Source: Bathymodiolus brooksi
Lineage: Eukaryota > Mollusca > Bivalvia > Mytilida > Modiolidae
Assembly (NCBI GenBank): GCA_963680875.1
Contig: OY804577.1
Span: 149,810,196 to 149,874,195 of the forward strand
DNA: 64,000 nt
Reading direction: 5' to 3'
Positions within the stretch are counted from its first letter, which is position 1; every line of letters starts with the position of its first letter. Below the pieces are notes generated by a model that did not search any database, was not told the DNA's origin, and worked only from the letters and a program-made list of their open reading frames with translations. The position numbers were made by a program, and so were the translations under genes. Below are positions 11,851 to 24,074 of this stretch, in pieces.

Positions 11851-12994
11851 AATGTCATTATGTGGAGTATATGGTCCTTGGTAATATTGTATTATTCTAC
11901 AATTTCAGACTGTAGTGAATGTTTATACTCCCTAATAACATAATTATTATTAAAACTAAGGTTTTCCTCCCTCAGGTATAGGTGACCTGGGTCTCCTGTT
12001 TAGCCCCCTTAACATTACTTCTTCCCAATATTATTTTAAATAGGTTGGTTTTCCAATCTTATGACTTTGAGCTCGATGAAGGTTATTCCAGAAACGTGCT
12101 AATTTAGATATCTACATATATATGGTCTCTCAACCAGATGCTATGGATGACCTGTGATTTTTGACCATATTTTGTTCTCGGTCACATACATGTTAATGGG
12201 CAGAGATGAAAACCCAAATTGTTTACAGTTCAGTCTTAACGATGTATGGAAATGACCATTTTTGTTGAGTTATCTCCCTTAAGAGGATATCGAATTGCCT
12301 GGTTCTATACAGGTTTCCATCTGGGCCTCCAAACATTTTATCATCATCATTATTATTTTGTTATTTTTTTACCATTAAGATTTTCTCTATTTCTCACAGG
12401 TAAACAAAATCGTCGAAATTTGGGGATAAAATGAATTATTTGTCAAAACAAATACAACAGGTCTTTCCATCTGGAGTTGTGAAGGATTATACTTATGACA
12501 TGGAGTTAATTCCCAACGATGTGCATGTCAATTACCAAAATATGCCTTTCATCTTATAAAAAAAGAATGTTGAATGTTAACAATGTCTTTCTGAAGAATA
12601 CGTTTGGAACGAATACTTTAATTTGTGTCATCAGTATAACTACAGATTGTTCTTTTGTAAATTTGATGTTGTAACTTCATGTTGTGTACAATGTCTAGCG
12701 TTAAAATGAATGTTCCTGAACAGTATTTATACCGATAATTAACACCTCACCGTGACAATATAGTGTCAGTATCACACTTCGAGCAGTTTGTTATAACAAA
12801 TATCTTCATCAATCAACAGCTAAAAATAGCGTACGAATAAGGCGATGACTTCTTACAATGACAAGGAAAACATAAATGTTGGTAAAGAGGAAATACAAGT
12901 TACATCATCATCATTAATTATAATTAATGTATAGAACACCAGTCTTACCCTCATAGAATCCTTATTTGTGAAGGTTCTTCTGATCTTGGACGGG
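11851..12994. other. Intergenic DNA with one dispersed-repeat fragment
   Basis: About 1.1 kb, AT-rich. A segment at about 12074-12118 (GAAGGTTATTCCAGAA, ATATCTAC) is related to 3571-3620. No reading frame above about 62 codons and no RNA gene is seen. Confidence 0.4.
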
Positions 12995-13338
12995 AATTGT
13001 CTATCCATCTGTAGCGCTTTGTCTCCATATGAGTTGCTTATCCGTCTGCAAAATATGGAATGGTACAGGAACCGCTTACCCTACCGCAGTAATTGGTCTG
13101 AGACATGCGAAACTGCTTGTTAACGTGCTACATGTTGTCTTGGGCGATACTTCTGTTCTGTCTGTAGAACTTAGTCCGCGGCTGTAGATGCAAATCCGTC
13201 TGCAACACTTGGTGTTGGACAGTCGCTGCTTATCAGTCTACTGTACGCACGCGAGATTGGACTGGAACTGCTAATCTGGCTGGACAATTTGGTGTGGCAC
13301 ATTAGCTGTTTATATGTCTGCATCACTTGACCCTTTAC
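12995..13338. repeat. Decayed copies of the 38-bp minisatellite
   Basis: Degenerate matches to the downstream 38-bp unit are spread through this stretch: GTTGCTTATCCGTCTGC (about 13032), TTGGTCTGAGACATG (about 13092), CCGTCTGCAACACTTGG (about 13197), CTGCTTATCAGTCT. Spacing is irregular. It appears to be the old, mutated edge of the array at 13516-15357, cut off by an intervening dispersed repeat. Confidence 0.65.
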
Positions 13339-13515
13339 AGGAGCTGCTTATTCAACACGGATGCCTTCCGGAGCACGTGCATCCACCCATGATTTTTAGT
13401 GGGGTTTATGTTACTCGATCTTTAGTTTTATGTGTATGTTTTATAGATCGTTGTTTGTCCCTTTGTCTTTTTTCTTTTGGCCATTGTGCTGTCTGTCCTT
13501 CGATTTACGGATTCT
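13339..13515 (+). mobile_element. Dispersed bivalve-type repeat, copy 1
   Basis: Contains CCTTCCGGAGCACGTGCATC (about 13363), TTTTTAGTGGGGTTTATGTT, a middle T-rich stretch, ATCGTTGTTTGTCCCTTTGT and CTGTCTGTCCTTCGATTTA. The same order of blocks occurs at about 24075-24555 and 38369-38560. From memory this belongs to a very abundant non-coding repeat of mussels and relatives. It is bounded on both sides by copies of the 38-bp minisatellite. A 67-codon open frame inside it is not a gene. Confidence 0.7.
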
Positions 13516-15357
13516 GATGAGCTGCTTATCCGTCTGTAGCATTTGGTCTAGGACATGAGCTTCTTATCCGTCTATAGCATTTGGTCTAGGACATGAGCTT
13601 CTTATCCGTCTGTAGCATTTAGTCTAGGAGATGAGCTTCTTATCCGTCTGTAGCATTTGGTCTAGGTCATGAGCTGCTTATCCGTCTGTAGCATTTGGTC
13701 TAGGACATGAGCTGATTATCCGTTTGCAGCACTTGGTCAAGGACATGAGCTGATTATCCGTTTGCAGCACTTGGTCTAGGATATGAGCTGATTATCTGTT
13801 TGCAGCACTTGGTCTAGGACATGAGCTGATTATCCGTTTGCAGCACTTGGTCTAGGACATGAGCTGATTATCCGTCTGTGGCACTTGGTCTAGGACATGA
13901 GCAACTTATCCGTCTGTAGCACTTTGTCTAGGACATGAGCTGATTATCCGTTTGCAGTACTTTTTCTAGAATACGAGCTGATTATCCGTTTGCAATACTT
14001 GGTCAAGGACATGAGCTGATTGTCCGTTTGCAGCACTTGGTCTAGGACATGAGCTGATTATCCGTCTGTGGCACTTGGTCTAGGACATGAGCAACTTATC
14101 CGTCTGTAGCACTTGGTCTAAGACATGAGCTGATTATCCGTTTGCAGTACCTGGTCTAGGACATGAGCTGCTTATCCGTCTGCAGCACTTTGTCTAGGAC
14201 ATGAGCTTCTTATCCGTCTACATCACTTGGCCTAGGAGATGAGCTTCTTATCCGTTTGCAGCACTTGGTCTAGGACATGAGCTGTTTATCCGTCTGTAGC
14301 ATTTGGTCTAGGACATGAGCTACTTATCCATCTGTAGCACTTGGTCTAGGACATGAGCTGCTTATCCTTCTGTAGCATTTGGTCTAGGACATGAGCTGAT
14401 TATCCTTCTGTAGCATTTGGTCTGGGACATGAGCTGATTATCCTTATGTAGCATTTGGTCTAGGACATTAGCGTCTTATCCGTTTGCAGTACTTGGTCTA
14501 TTACATGAGCTGTTATCCGTCTGTAGCACTTGGTCTAGGACATGAGCTGATTATCCTTCTGTAGCATTTGGTCTAGGACATTAGCGTCTTATCCGTTTGC
14601 AGTACTTGGTCTATTACATGAGCTGTTATCCGTCTGTAGCACTTGGTCTAGGACATGAGCTGATTATCCATCAACAGCACTTGGTCTAGGACATGAGCTG
14701 CTCATCTGTTTGCAGCATTTGGTCTAGGACATGAGCTGATTATCCGTCTGTAGCACTTGGTCTAGGACATGAGCTGATTATCCGCTTGCAGCATTTGGTC
14801 TAGGACATTAGCGTCTTATCCGTTTGCAGTACTTGGTCTATTACATGAGCTGTTATCCGTCTGTAGCACTTGGTCTAGGACATGAGCTGATTATCCTTCT
14901 GTAGCATTTGGTCTAGGACATTAGCGTCTTATCCGTTTGCAGTACTTGGTCTATTACATGAGCTGTTATCCGTCTGTAGCACTTGGTCTAGGACATGAGC
15001 TGATTATCCATCAACAGCACTTGGTCTAGGACATGAGCTGCTCATCTGCTTGCAGCATTTGGTCTAGGACATGAGCTGATTATCCGTCTGTAGCACTTGG
15101 TCTAGGACATGAGCTGATTATCCGCTTGCAGCATTTGGTCTAGGACATAAGCTGATTATCATTCTGTAGCACTTGGTCAAGGAGATGAGCCTCATTTTCG
15201 TTTGCAGCACTTTTTCTAGAACACGAGCTACTTATTTCGTCTGTAGCATTTGGTCTATGATAGGAACTAATTATTCGTCTGCAGCACTTGAGCAAATAAT
15301 TTATCTGCAGCACTTGTTCTAGGACCGCAGCAACTTATCCGTCTTTAGAACTTGGTT
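13516..15357. repeat. 38-bp minisatellite, about 48 copies, with a duplicated 340-bp block
   Basis: Unit: ATGAGCTGCTTATCCGTCTG plus TAGCATTTGGTCTAGGAC (38 bp in all). Units differ at several sites (GCTGATT, GCTTCTT, GCAACTT; TTTGCAGCACTT versus CTGTAGCATTT). Some copies are a base shorter (GAGCTGTTATCC). Blocks 14466-14805 and 14806-15145 are nearly identical, and a five-unit block with CTGTGGCACTTGG recurs at offset 190 (about 13877 and 14067). The right edge decays after about 15150. Confidence 0.95.
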
Positions 15358-15782
15358 TCAAATCAAGGTTCGTGTTATCCGAGCTTTTTTTTTCTTCTTT
15401 TTTTTTGGGGTAAGATTAATCATTTTCGTTTCGTTACTGTATCGGAATGTCAATCTGTAGAATTTTATGAGGCAGACTGTGCATGTAGCCCACTGTTGCT
15501 AGTGTCTCTGGATTCTCCATTCTTGAATGTCCTGTCGGCTTTCTCTTAAGTTTATTTGATAATAATTCTTATAGAATTAATGTATATTATCTTCGTGTCA
15601 TTTGATTGGATAAGAGCACTGTCACCTGTTTATTTTTGATCCGTCCATAACTCGATGAACTTTTGTATGCCGGAACTACTTTTTTGTGTAACCAATGTAA
15701 AAACAGGTAACTACGATAGTTTCTGCGTTTCTCGATAAAAAATAACAAAAAGGGACAAGATTCACATTGAAGAATTATATGG
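15358..15782. other. Intergenic DNA
   Basis: Contains poly-T tracts at about 15383-15405. A 65-codon frame and an antisense 98-codon frame lack support as genes. Nothing else is recognised. Confidence 0.4.
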
Positions 15783-15962
15783 ATTAAACGGTTCTTTTCA
15801 GGAGTTCGAGTATGAGTAAACAGTGTCGATACACTCACAAACTTAACATAAACATCCGAATTACACAAACGTCCTTCGAACATTTATGTAAAGTTTATGA
15901 ATGCATCGGCACGGTTTACGTAATTCGGACGTTTACCCCTGAAAAGAAGCCTTTAATCCTGT
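15783..15962. repeat. Imperfect foldback, arms about 80-90 bp
   Basis: The left half reads GGATTAAACGGTTCTTTTCA (about 15781) and later AAACTTAACATAAACATCCG. The right half, read on the minus strand from about 15962, gives GGATTAAAGGCTTCTTTTCA and then AAACTTTACATAAATGTTCG. The two halves therefore pair with scattered mismatches around a centre near 15870. There is no coding content. It is probably another non-autonomous foldback element, unrelated in arm sequence to those at 5600-6345. Confidence 0.65.
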
Positions 15963-16901
15963 ATTGTTTACTATATAGATATATAAATATATATAATGAG
16001 TTTTCTTGTTAGATTTACGAATATTTCATGTTTATAAACACACAACTAAATAGAACAGTGTTGATAGTTGTCCACACTCAGTGTTGTTTGTACTGAATAT
16101 ACCTTTACTGTTTTATCTGGACATCACATTATATCCATTACGAGGAAATATCCAATGTCAGACTGTTACAGAATTACAACCCGTATACAAGAAAGTATTC
16201 ACACGTAAAAGTAAATTAGCCTCTTATTGAAGTGAATACAATCATCGTAATAAATTAGGTTTGTTTCCTCGTCGTAAATTAAATAATCGTACGTGAACTC
16301 TATAAATAGATTTGTTATGATTTAAACTTACCACAAGTGTTATAGCTTAATCAATGAACTTCACTTAAAACATAAACAAAAACAAGAAATCATACAGGTT
16401 TAAAGGATGATGGTTTTTTTAAGGTAAGTAATTTGGTTACTTACATTATTATATATATATATATCATCAGACAATAATTATATAGGTTTTGTTAATGTTG
16501 GGGGTAGAGTGTTGATTATATTACGTATTTCTACTTTTACATAAAAAAAAATTCAAGTACATTCCTATAATTATAGAATATATATATTTACATTACAGAA
16601 GAAAGAAAATCATTATTAATAGTACTATATATAAGTGTAGGCATATTGAACGTATTCACCAGAGCTAAGAAAACCACATAGTAGTTAGTAATACACTTTA
16701 ACATGCCAATAATTACAAAAATATTACACGCTAATTGATTATTTGAAACTTCAACAAAGGCTAAGCTTATACATACAAGGAACACATTATTATTTTTTCA
16801 ATGATCACATGTAAAACTTATTAATAGTCAGTTATTTTCAATAGTTATATTTCAAGATTTACCTTAAAATGTACAATTCCCTATGGTAAATTTTACTTAT
16901 C
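15963..16901. other. Intergenic DNA
   Basis: Very AT-rich, with a (TA)n microsatellite at about 16450-16463. No gene or element is recognised. Confidence 0.4.
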
Positions 16902-17090
16902 TTGTCTGTCAAATCACTAAGACAAGGTTACGGGACATGTATGTCAGATAATGGCTATGGGGAATGTTGTCAAGTTACTCAATCATGGTTACGGGACTGT
17001 CTTTCAAATTTCTCAGTCATTGGTACGGGAATGTCTGTCAAATTCTTCATCCATGGCTACGGGAAATGTTGTCCACATTACTCAGTCTAG
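16902..17090 (-). repeat. 34-bp minisatellite, 5 copies, abutting a tRNA-like head
   Basis: TACGGGA-type motifs fall at about 16930, 16957, 16991, 17025 and 17059, mostly 34 bp apart. Copies are diverged (GGTTACGGGACATG, GGCTATGGGGAATG, GGTTACGGGACTG). The array directly follows, on the minus strand, the tRNA-like sequence at 17081-17150, as if the tail of a SINE had been amplified. Overlapping open frames of 60-67 codons are ascribed to the repeat. Confidence 0.75.
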
Positions 17091-17150
17091 GGATCAAACC
17101 AACAATGGTCCACACTGGAGCGGTATACACTAACCATTACACCACTGAGG
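17081..17150 (-). mobile_element. tRNA-like sequence, probable SINE head or tRNA pseudogene
   Basis: Read on the minus strand it starts CCTCAGTGGTGTAATGGTTA, a typical box A region of Glu/Asp-type tRNAs, and has box B-like GGTTTGATCCC near the end. Outer bases CTCAGT and ACTGAG can form a six-pair acceptor stem over a 70-nt length. The T-arm stem does not pair well and no clear anticodon arm can be drawn, so a functional tRNA is unlikely. The adjoining 34-bp repeats suggest a SINE. Confidence 0.6.
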
Positions 17151-17499
17151 AAGTGTTATTGTGGTAGGACATCTTACTTCAGTTAAGCACGACTTATCTT
17201 GTGTACACCTACAGCTACAATACGATAGTAATACACTAAAACAATCACACAAGAACTAAGACCAGCTTGACCCCTGCTTGTACCTCTATCCGAGAAGTAA
17301 AAATAAATATGAATCCTTATTCCACATTCTCTTGTATGAAATTATTGACTTCACTTTGTTTTCTACTCGTGCGAACTAGAAACTCATACTATCAAGAATG
17401 ATTTCTTTGGATTTGGTATATTCTGGTACAGTAGTGTTGGAGAACTAATCCACAGTTTACAGATAATATTACATACCTAACTAGTACTAGATTCAAAAA
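17151..17499. other. Intergenic spacer
   Basis: About 350 bp between the tRNA-like element and the 57-bp array. Nothing is recognised. Confidence 0.4.
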
Positions 17500-18640
17500 C
17501 ATGTAGGTCATATGACCTTTTGATATACTGACTGTTATAAATGATAAAATGAAAAACATGTAGGTCATATGACCTTTTGATATACTGACTGTTATAAATG
17601 ATAAAATGAAAAACATGTAGGTCATATGACCTTTTGATATACTGACTGTTATAAATGATAAAATGAAAAACATGTAGGTCATATGACCTTTTGATATACT
17701 GACTGTTATAAATGATAAAATGAAAAACATGTAGGTCATATGACCTTTTGATATACTGACTGTTATAAATGATAAAATGAAAAACATGTAGGTCATATGA
17801 CCTTTTGATATACTGACTGTTATAAATGATAAAATGAAAAACATGTAGGTCATATGACCTTTTGATATACTGACTGTTATAAATGATAAAATGAAAAACA
17901 TGTAGGTCATATGACCTTTTGATATACTGACTGTTATAAAAGATAAAATGAAAAACATGTAGGTCATATGACCTTTTGATATACTGACTGTTATAAATGA
18001 TAAAATGAAAAACATGTAGGTCATATGACCTTTTGATATACTGACTGTTATAAAAGATAAAATGAAAAACATGTAGGTCATATGACCTTTTGATATACTG
18101 ACTGTTATAAATGATAAAATGAAAAACATGTAGGTCATATGACCTTTTGATATACTGACTGTTATAAATGATAAAATGAAAAACATGTAGGTCATATGAC
18201 CTTTTGATATACTGACTGTTATAAATGATAAAATGAAAAACATGTAGGTCATATGACCTTTTGATATACTGACTGTTATAAATGATAAAATGAAAAACAT
18301 GTAGGTCATATGACCTTTTGATATACTGACTGTTATAAATGATAAAATGAAAAACATGTAGGTCATATGACCTTTTGATATACTGACTGTTATAAATGAT
18401 AAAATGAAAAACATGTAGGTCATATGACCTTTTGATATACTGACTGTTATAAATGATAAAATGAAAAACATGTAGGTCATATGACCTTTTGATATACTGA
18501 CTGTTATGAATGATAAAATGAAAAACATGTAGGTCATATGACCTTTTGATATACTGACTGTTATGAATGATAAAATGAAAAACATGTAGGTCATATGACC
18601 TTTTGATATACTGACTGTTATAAATGATAAAATGAAAAAC
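17500..18640. repeat. 57-bp minisatellite, 20 copies in exact register, each with an AGGTCA inverted repeat
   Basis: Each unit contains the perfect 14-bp palindrome AGGTCATATGACCT. The first is at 17505 and the last at 18588, exactly 19 x 57 bp apart, so there are no net indels. Units are nearly identical; the few variants are AAAGATAA (two units) and TTATGAATG (two units). Fifty-seven is divisible by three, so the minus strand stays open for 451 codons (18747-17392) with a 19-residue repeat. Uniform hydrophobic repeats and lack of any domain argue against a real protein. Confidence 0.97.
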
Positions 18641-18688
18641 GGAAAATATGTCGGAAAAGTTTCAAAATCTAGTAGATAAATCGTAGAA
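18641..18688. other. Short junction between two unrelated arrays
   Basis: Only about 48 bp of unique sequence separates the 57-bp array from the 29-bp array. Confidence 0.8.
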
Positions 18689-21600
18689 AGAGTCAAAACC
18701 GTTACCCCTAACATACAAGAGTCAAAACCGTTACCCCTAACATACAACAGTCAAAACTGTTACCCCTAACATACAACAGTCAAAACCGTTACCCCTAACA
18801 TACAACAGTCAAAACTGTTACCCCTAACATACAAGAGACAAAACCGTTACCCCTAACATACAAGAGTCAAAACCGTTACCCCTAACATACAAGAGTTAAA
18901 ACCGTTACCCCTAACATACAAGAGACAAAACCGTTACCCCTAACATACAAGAGTTAAAACCGTTACCCCTAACATACAAGAGTCAAAACTGTTACCCCTA
19001 ACATACAAGAGTCAAAACCGTTACCCCTAACATACAAGAGACAAAACCGTTACCCCTAACATACAAGAGTTAAAACCGTTACCCCTAACATACAAGAGTC
19101 AAAACTGTTACCCCTAACATACAAGAGTTAAAACCGTTACCCCTAACATACAAGAGACAAAACCGTTACCCCTAACATACAAGAGTTAAAACCGTTACCC
19201 CTAACATACAAGAGTCAAAACTGTTACCCCTAACATACAAGAGTTAAAACCGTTACCCCTAACATACAAGAGTTAAAACCGTTACCCCTAACATACAAGA
19301 GTCAAAACCGTTACCCCTAACATACAAGAGTTAAAACCGTTACCCCTAACATACAAGAGTCAAAACTGTTACCCCTAACATACAAGAGTTAAAACCGTTA
19401 CCCCTAACATACAAGAGTCAAAACCGTTACCCCTAACATACAAGAGTTAAAACCGTTACCCCTAACATACAAGAGTTAAAACCGTTACCCCTAACATACA
19501 AGAGTTAAAACCGTTACCCCTAACATACAAGAGTCAAAACCGTTACCCCTAACATACAAGAGTTAAAACCGTTACCCCTAACATACAAGAGTCAAAACCG
19601 TTACCCCTAACATACAAGAATCAAAACCGTTACCCCTAACATACAAGAGACAAAACCGTTACCCCTAACATACAAGAGTTAAAACCGTTACCCCTAACAT
19701 ACAAGAGTTAAAACCGTTACCCCTAACATACAAGAGTCAAAACCGTTACCCCTAACATACAAGAGTTAAAACCGTTACCCCTAACATACAAGAGACAAAA
19801 CCGTTACCCCTAACATACAAGAATCAAAACCGTTACCCCTAACATACAAGAGACAAAACCGTTACCCCTAACATACAAGAGTTAAAACCGTTACCCCTAA
19901 CATACAAGAGTTAAAACCGTTACCCCTAACATACAAGAGTCAAAACCGTTACCCCTAACATACAAGAGTTAAAACCGTTACCCCTAACATACAAGAGTCA
20001 AAACCGTTACCCCTAACATACAAGAGTTAAAACCGTTACCCCTAACATACAAGAGTTAAAACCGTTACCCCTAACATACAAGAGACAAAACCGTTACCCC
20101 TAACATACAAGAGTCAAAACCGTTACCCCTAACATACAAGAGTTAAAACTGTTACCCCTAACATACAAGAGTTAAAACCGTTACCCCTAACATACAAGAG
20201 TTAAAACCGTTACCCCTAACATACAAGAGTTAAAACCGTTACCCCTAACATACAAGAGTTAAAACCGTTACCCCTAACATACAAGAGTCAAAACTGTTAC
20301 CCCTAACATACAAGAATCAAAACCGTTACCCCTAACATACAACAGTCAAAACCGTTACCCCTAACATACAAGAGTCAAAACCGTTACCCCTAACATACAA
20401 GAGTCAAAACCGTTACCCCTAACATACAAGAGTCAAAACCGTTACCCCTAACATACAAGAGTCAAAACCGTTACCCCTAACATACAACAGTCAAAACCGT
20501 TACCCCTAACATACAAGAATCAAAACCGTTACCCCTAACATACAACAGTCAAAACCGTTACCCCTAACATACAAGAATCAAAACCGTTACCCCTAACATA
20601 CAACAGTCAAAACCGTTACCCCTAACATACAAGAGTCAAAACCGTTACCCCTAACATACAAGAGTCAAAACCGTTACCCCTAACATACAAGAGTCAAAAC
20701 CGTTACCCCTAACATACAACAGTCAAAACTGTTACCCCTAACATACAACAGTCAAAACTGTTACCCCTAACATACAAGAGACAAAACCGTTACCCCTAAC
20801 ATACAAGAGACAAAACCGTTACCCCTAACATACAAGAGTTAAAACCGTTACCCCTAACATACAAGAGTCAAAACCGTTACCCCTAACATACAAGAGACAA
20901 AACCGTTACCCCTAACATACAAGAGTTAAAACCGTTACCCCTAACATACAAGAGTCAAAACCGTTACCCCTAACATACAACAGTCAAAACTGTTACCCCT
21001 AACATACAACAGTCAAAACCGTTACCCCTAACATACAAGAGACAAAACCGTTACCCCTAACATACAAGAGTTAAAACCGTTACCCCTAACATACAAGAAT
21101 CAAAACCGTTACCCCTAACATACAAGAGTTAAAACTGTTACCCCTAACATACAAGAGTCAAAACCGTTACCCCTAACATACAAGAATCAAAACCGTTACC
21201 CCTAACATACAAGAGACAAAACCGTTACCCCTAACATACAAGAGACAAAACCGTTACCCCTAACATACAAGAGTTAAAACCGTTACCCCTAACATACAAG
21301 AGTCAAAACCGTTACCCCTAACATACAAGAGACAAAACCGTTACCCCTAACATACAAGAGTTAAAACCGTTACCCCTAACATACAAGAGTCAAAACCGTT
21401 ACCCCTAACATACAAGAGACAAAACCGTTACCCCTAACATACAAGAGTCAAAACCGTTACCCCTAACATACAAGAGTTAAAACCGTTACCCCTAACATAC
21501 AAGAGTCAAAACTGTTACCCTAACATACAAGAGTCAAAACCGTTACCCCTAACATACAAGAGACAAAACCGTTACCCCTAACATACAAGAGTTAAAACCG

Positions 21601-24023
21601 TTACCCCTAACATACAAGAGTCAAAACTGTTACCCCTAACATACAAGAGTCAAAACCGTTACCCCTAACATACAAGAGACAAAACCGTTACCCCTAACAT
21701 ACAACAGTCAAAACCGTTACCCCTAACATACAAGAGACAAAACCGTTACCCCTAACATACAAGAGTCAAAACCGTTACCCCTAACATACAAGAATCAAAA
21801 CCGTTACCCCTAACATACAAGAGTTAAAACTGTTACCCCTAACATACAAGAGTCAAAACCGTTACCCCTAACATACAAGAATCAAAACCGTTACCCCTAA
21901 CATACAAGAGACAAAACCGTTACCCCTAACATACAAGAGTTAAAACCGTTACCCCTAACATACAAGAGTCAAAACTGTTACCCCTAACATACAAGAATCA
22001 AAACCGTTACCCCTAACATACAACAGTCAAAACCGTTACCCCTAACATACAAGAGACAAAACCGTTACCCCTAACATACAAGAGTCAAAACCGTTACCCC
22101 TAACATACAAGAGACAAAACCGTTACCCCTAACATACAAGAGACAAAACCGTTACCCCTAACATACAAGAGTTAAAACCGTTACCCCTAACATACAAGAG
22201 TCAAAACTGTTACCCCTAACATACAAGAGTCAAAACCGTTACCCCTAACATACAAGAGACAAAACCGTTACCCCTAACATACAAGAGTCAAAACCGTTAC
22301 CCCTAACATACAAGAATCAAAACCGTTACCCCTAACATACAACAGTCAAAACTGTTACCCCTAACATACAAGAGACAAAACCGTTACCCCTAACATACAA
22401 CAGTCAAAACTGTTACCCCTAACATACAAGAGTCAAAACCGTTACCCCTAACATACAAGAATCAAAACCGTTACCCCTAACATACAAGAGACAAAACCGT
22501 TACCCCTAACATACAACAGTCAAAACTGTTACCCCTAACATACAAGAGACAAAACCGTTACCCCTAACATACAACAGTCAAAACTGTTACCCCTAACATA
22601 CAACAGTCAAAACCGTTACCCCTAACATACAAGAGTTAAAACCGTTACCCCTAACATACAAGAGTCAAAACTGTTACCCCTAACATACAAGAGTCAAAAC
22701 CGTTACCCCTAACATACAAGAGACAAAACCGTTACCCCTAACATACAAGAGTTAAAACCGTTACCCCTAACATACAAGAGTCAAAACCGTTACCCCTAAC
22801 ATACAAGAATCAAAACCGTTACCCCTAACATACAACAGTCAAAACTGTTACCCCTAACATACAAGAGACAAAACCGTTACCCCTAACATACAACAGTCAA
22901 AACTGTTACCCCTAACATACAAGAGTCAAAACCGTTACCCCTAACATACAAGAATCAAAACCGTTACCCCTAACATACAAGAGACAAAACCGTTACCCCT
23001 AACATACAACAGTCAAAACTGTTACCCCTAACATACAAGAGACAAAACCGTTACCCCTAACATACAACAGTCAAAACTGTTACCCCTAACATACAACAGT
23101 CAAAACCGTTACCCCTAACATACAAGAGACAAAACCGTTACCCCTAACATACAACAGTCAAAACTGTTACCCCTAACATACAACAGACAAAACCGTTACC
23201 CCTAACATACAAGAGACAAAACCGTTACCCCTAACATACAAGAGTTAAAACCGTTACCCCTAACATACAAGAGTCAAAACTGTTACCCCTAACATACAAG
23301 AGACAAAACCGTTACCCCTAACATACAAGAGTTAAAACCGTTACCCCTAACATACAAGAGACAAAACCGTTACCCCTAACATACAAGAGTCAAAACCGTT
23401 ACCCCTAACATACAAGAATCAAAACCGTTACCCCTAACATACAAGAGTCAAAACCGTTACCCCTAACATACAAGAGACAAAACCGTTACCCCTAACATAC
23501 AACAGTCAAAACTGTTACCCCTAACATACAAGAGACAAAACCGTTACCCCTAACATACAAGAGTCAAAACCGTTACCCCTAACATACAAGAGTCAAAACC
23601 GTTACCCCTAACATACAAGAGTTAAAACCGTTACCCCTAACATACAAGAGTTAAAACCGTTACCCCTAACATACAAGAATCAAAACCGTTACCCCTAACA
23701 TACAAGAATCAAAACCGTTACCCCTAACATACAACAGTCAAAACCGTTACCCCTAACATACAACAGTCAAAACCGTTACCCCTAACATACAAGAGACAAA
23801 ACCGTTACCCCTAACATACAAGAGACAAAACCGTTACCCCTAACATACAAGAGACAAAACCGTTACCCCTAACATACAAGAGTCAAAACCGTTACCCCTA
23901 ACATACAAGAATCAAAACCGTTACCCCTAACATACAAGAGTTAAAACCGTTACCCCTAACATACAACAGTCAAAACCGTTACCCCTAACATACAAGAGAC
24001 AAAACCGTTACCCCTAACATACA
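18689..24023. repeat. 29-bp minisatellite, about 184 copies, with TTAGGGG on the minus strand
   Basis: Unit: AGTCAAAACCGTTACCCCTA followed by ACATACAAG. Nearly all variation is at the start (AGTC, AGTT, AGAC, AATC, or CAGTC after AACA) and at CCG versus CTG, while ACCCCTAACATACAA is almost invariant. One unit near 21515 lacks a C. The minus strand carries TTAGGGGTAACGG in each unit, a single telomere-like hexamer per 29 bp. Order patterns repeat at larger scale, for example at offset 493 bp (17 units) between about 22312 and 22805. No coding potential. Confidence 0.97.
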
Positions 24024-24074
24024 AAGTTTAAAAATAGAAATGTCTTCCTTTCAATTCACCTGATTTTTGACAAG

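Noticed and set aside
15587..15883. 98-codon - frame
   Set aside because: It overlaps the foldback at 15783-15962 and shows no domain or composition typical of a gene.
17392..18747. 451-codon frame on the - strand with a 19-residue hydrophobic repeat
   Set aside because: It is explained by the 57-bp tandem unit. The non-repeat ends are short and show no gene features.
18689..24023. Interstitial telomere
   Set aside because: Only one TTAGGG-like hexamer occurs per 29-bp unit; there is no run of contiguous telomeric hexamers.
18689..24023. CRISPR-like array
   Set aside because: Units are head-to-tail without unique spacers, and the context is a eukaryotic genome with a GPCR gene.
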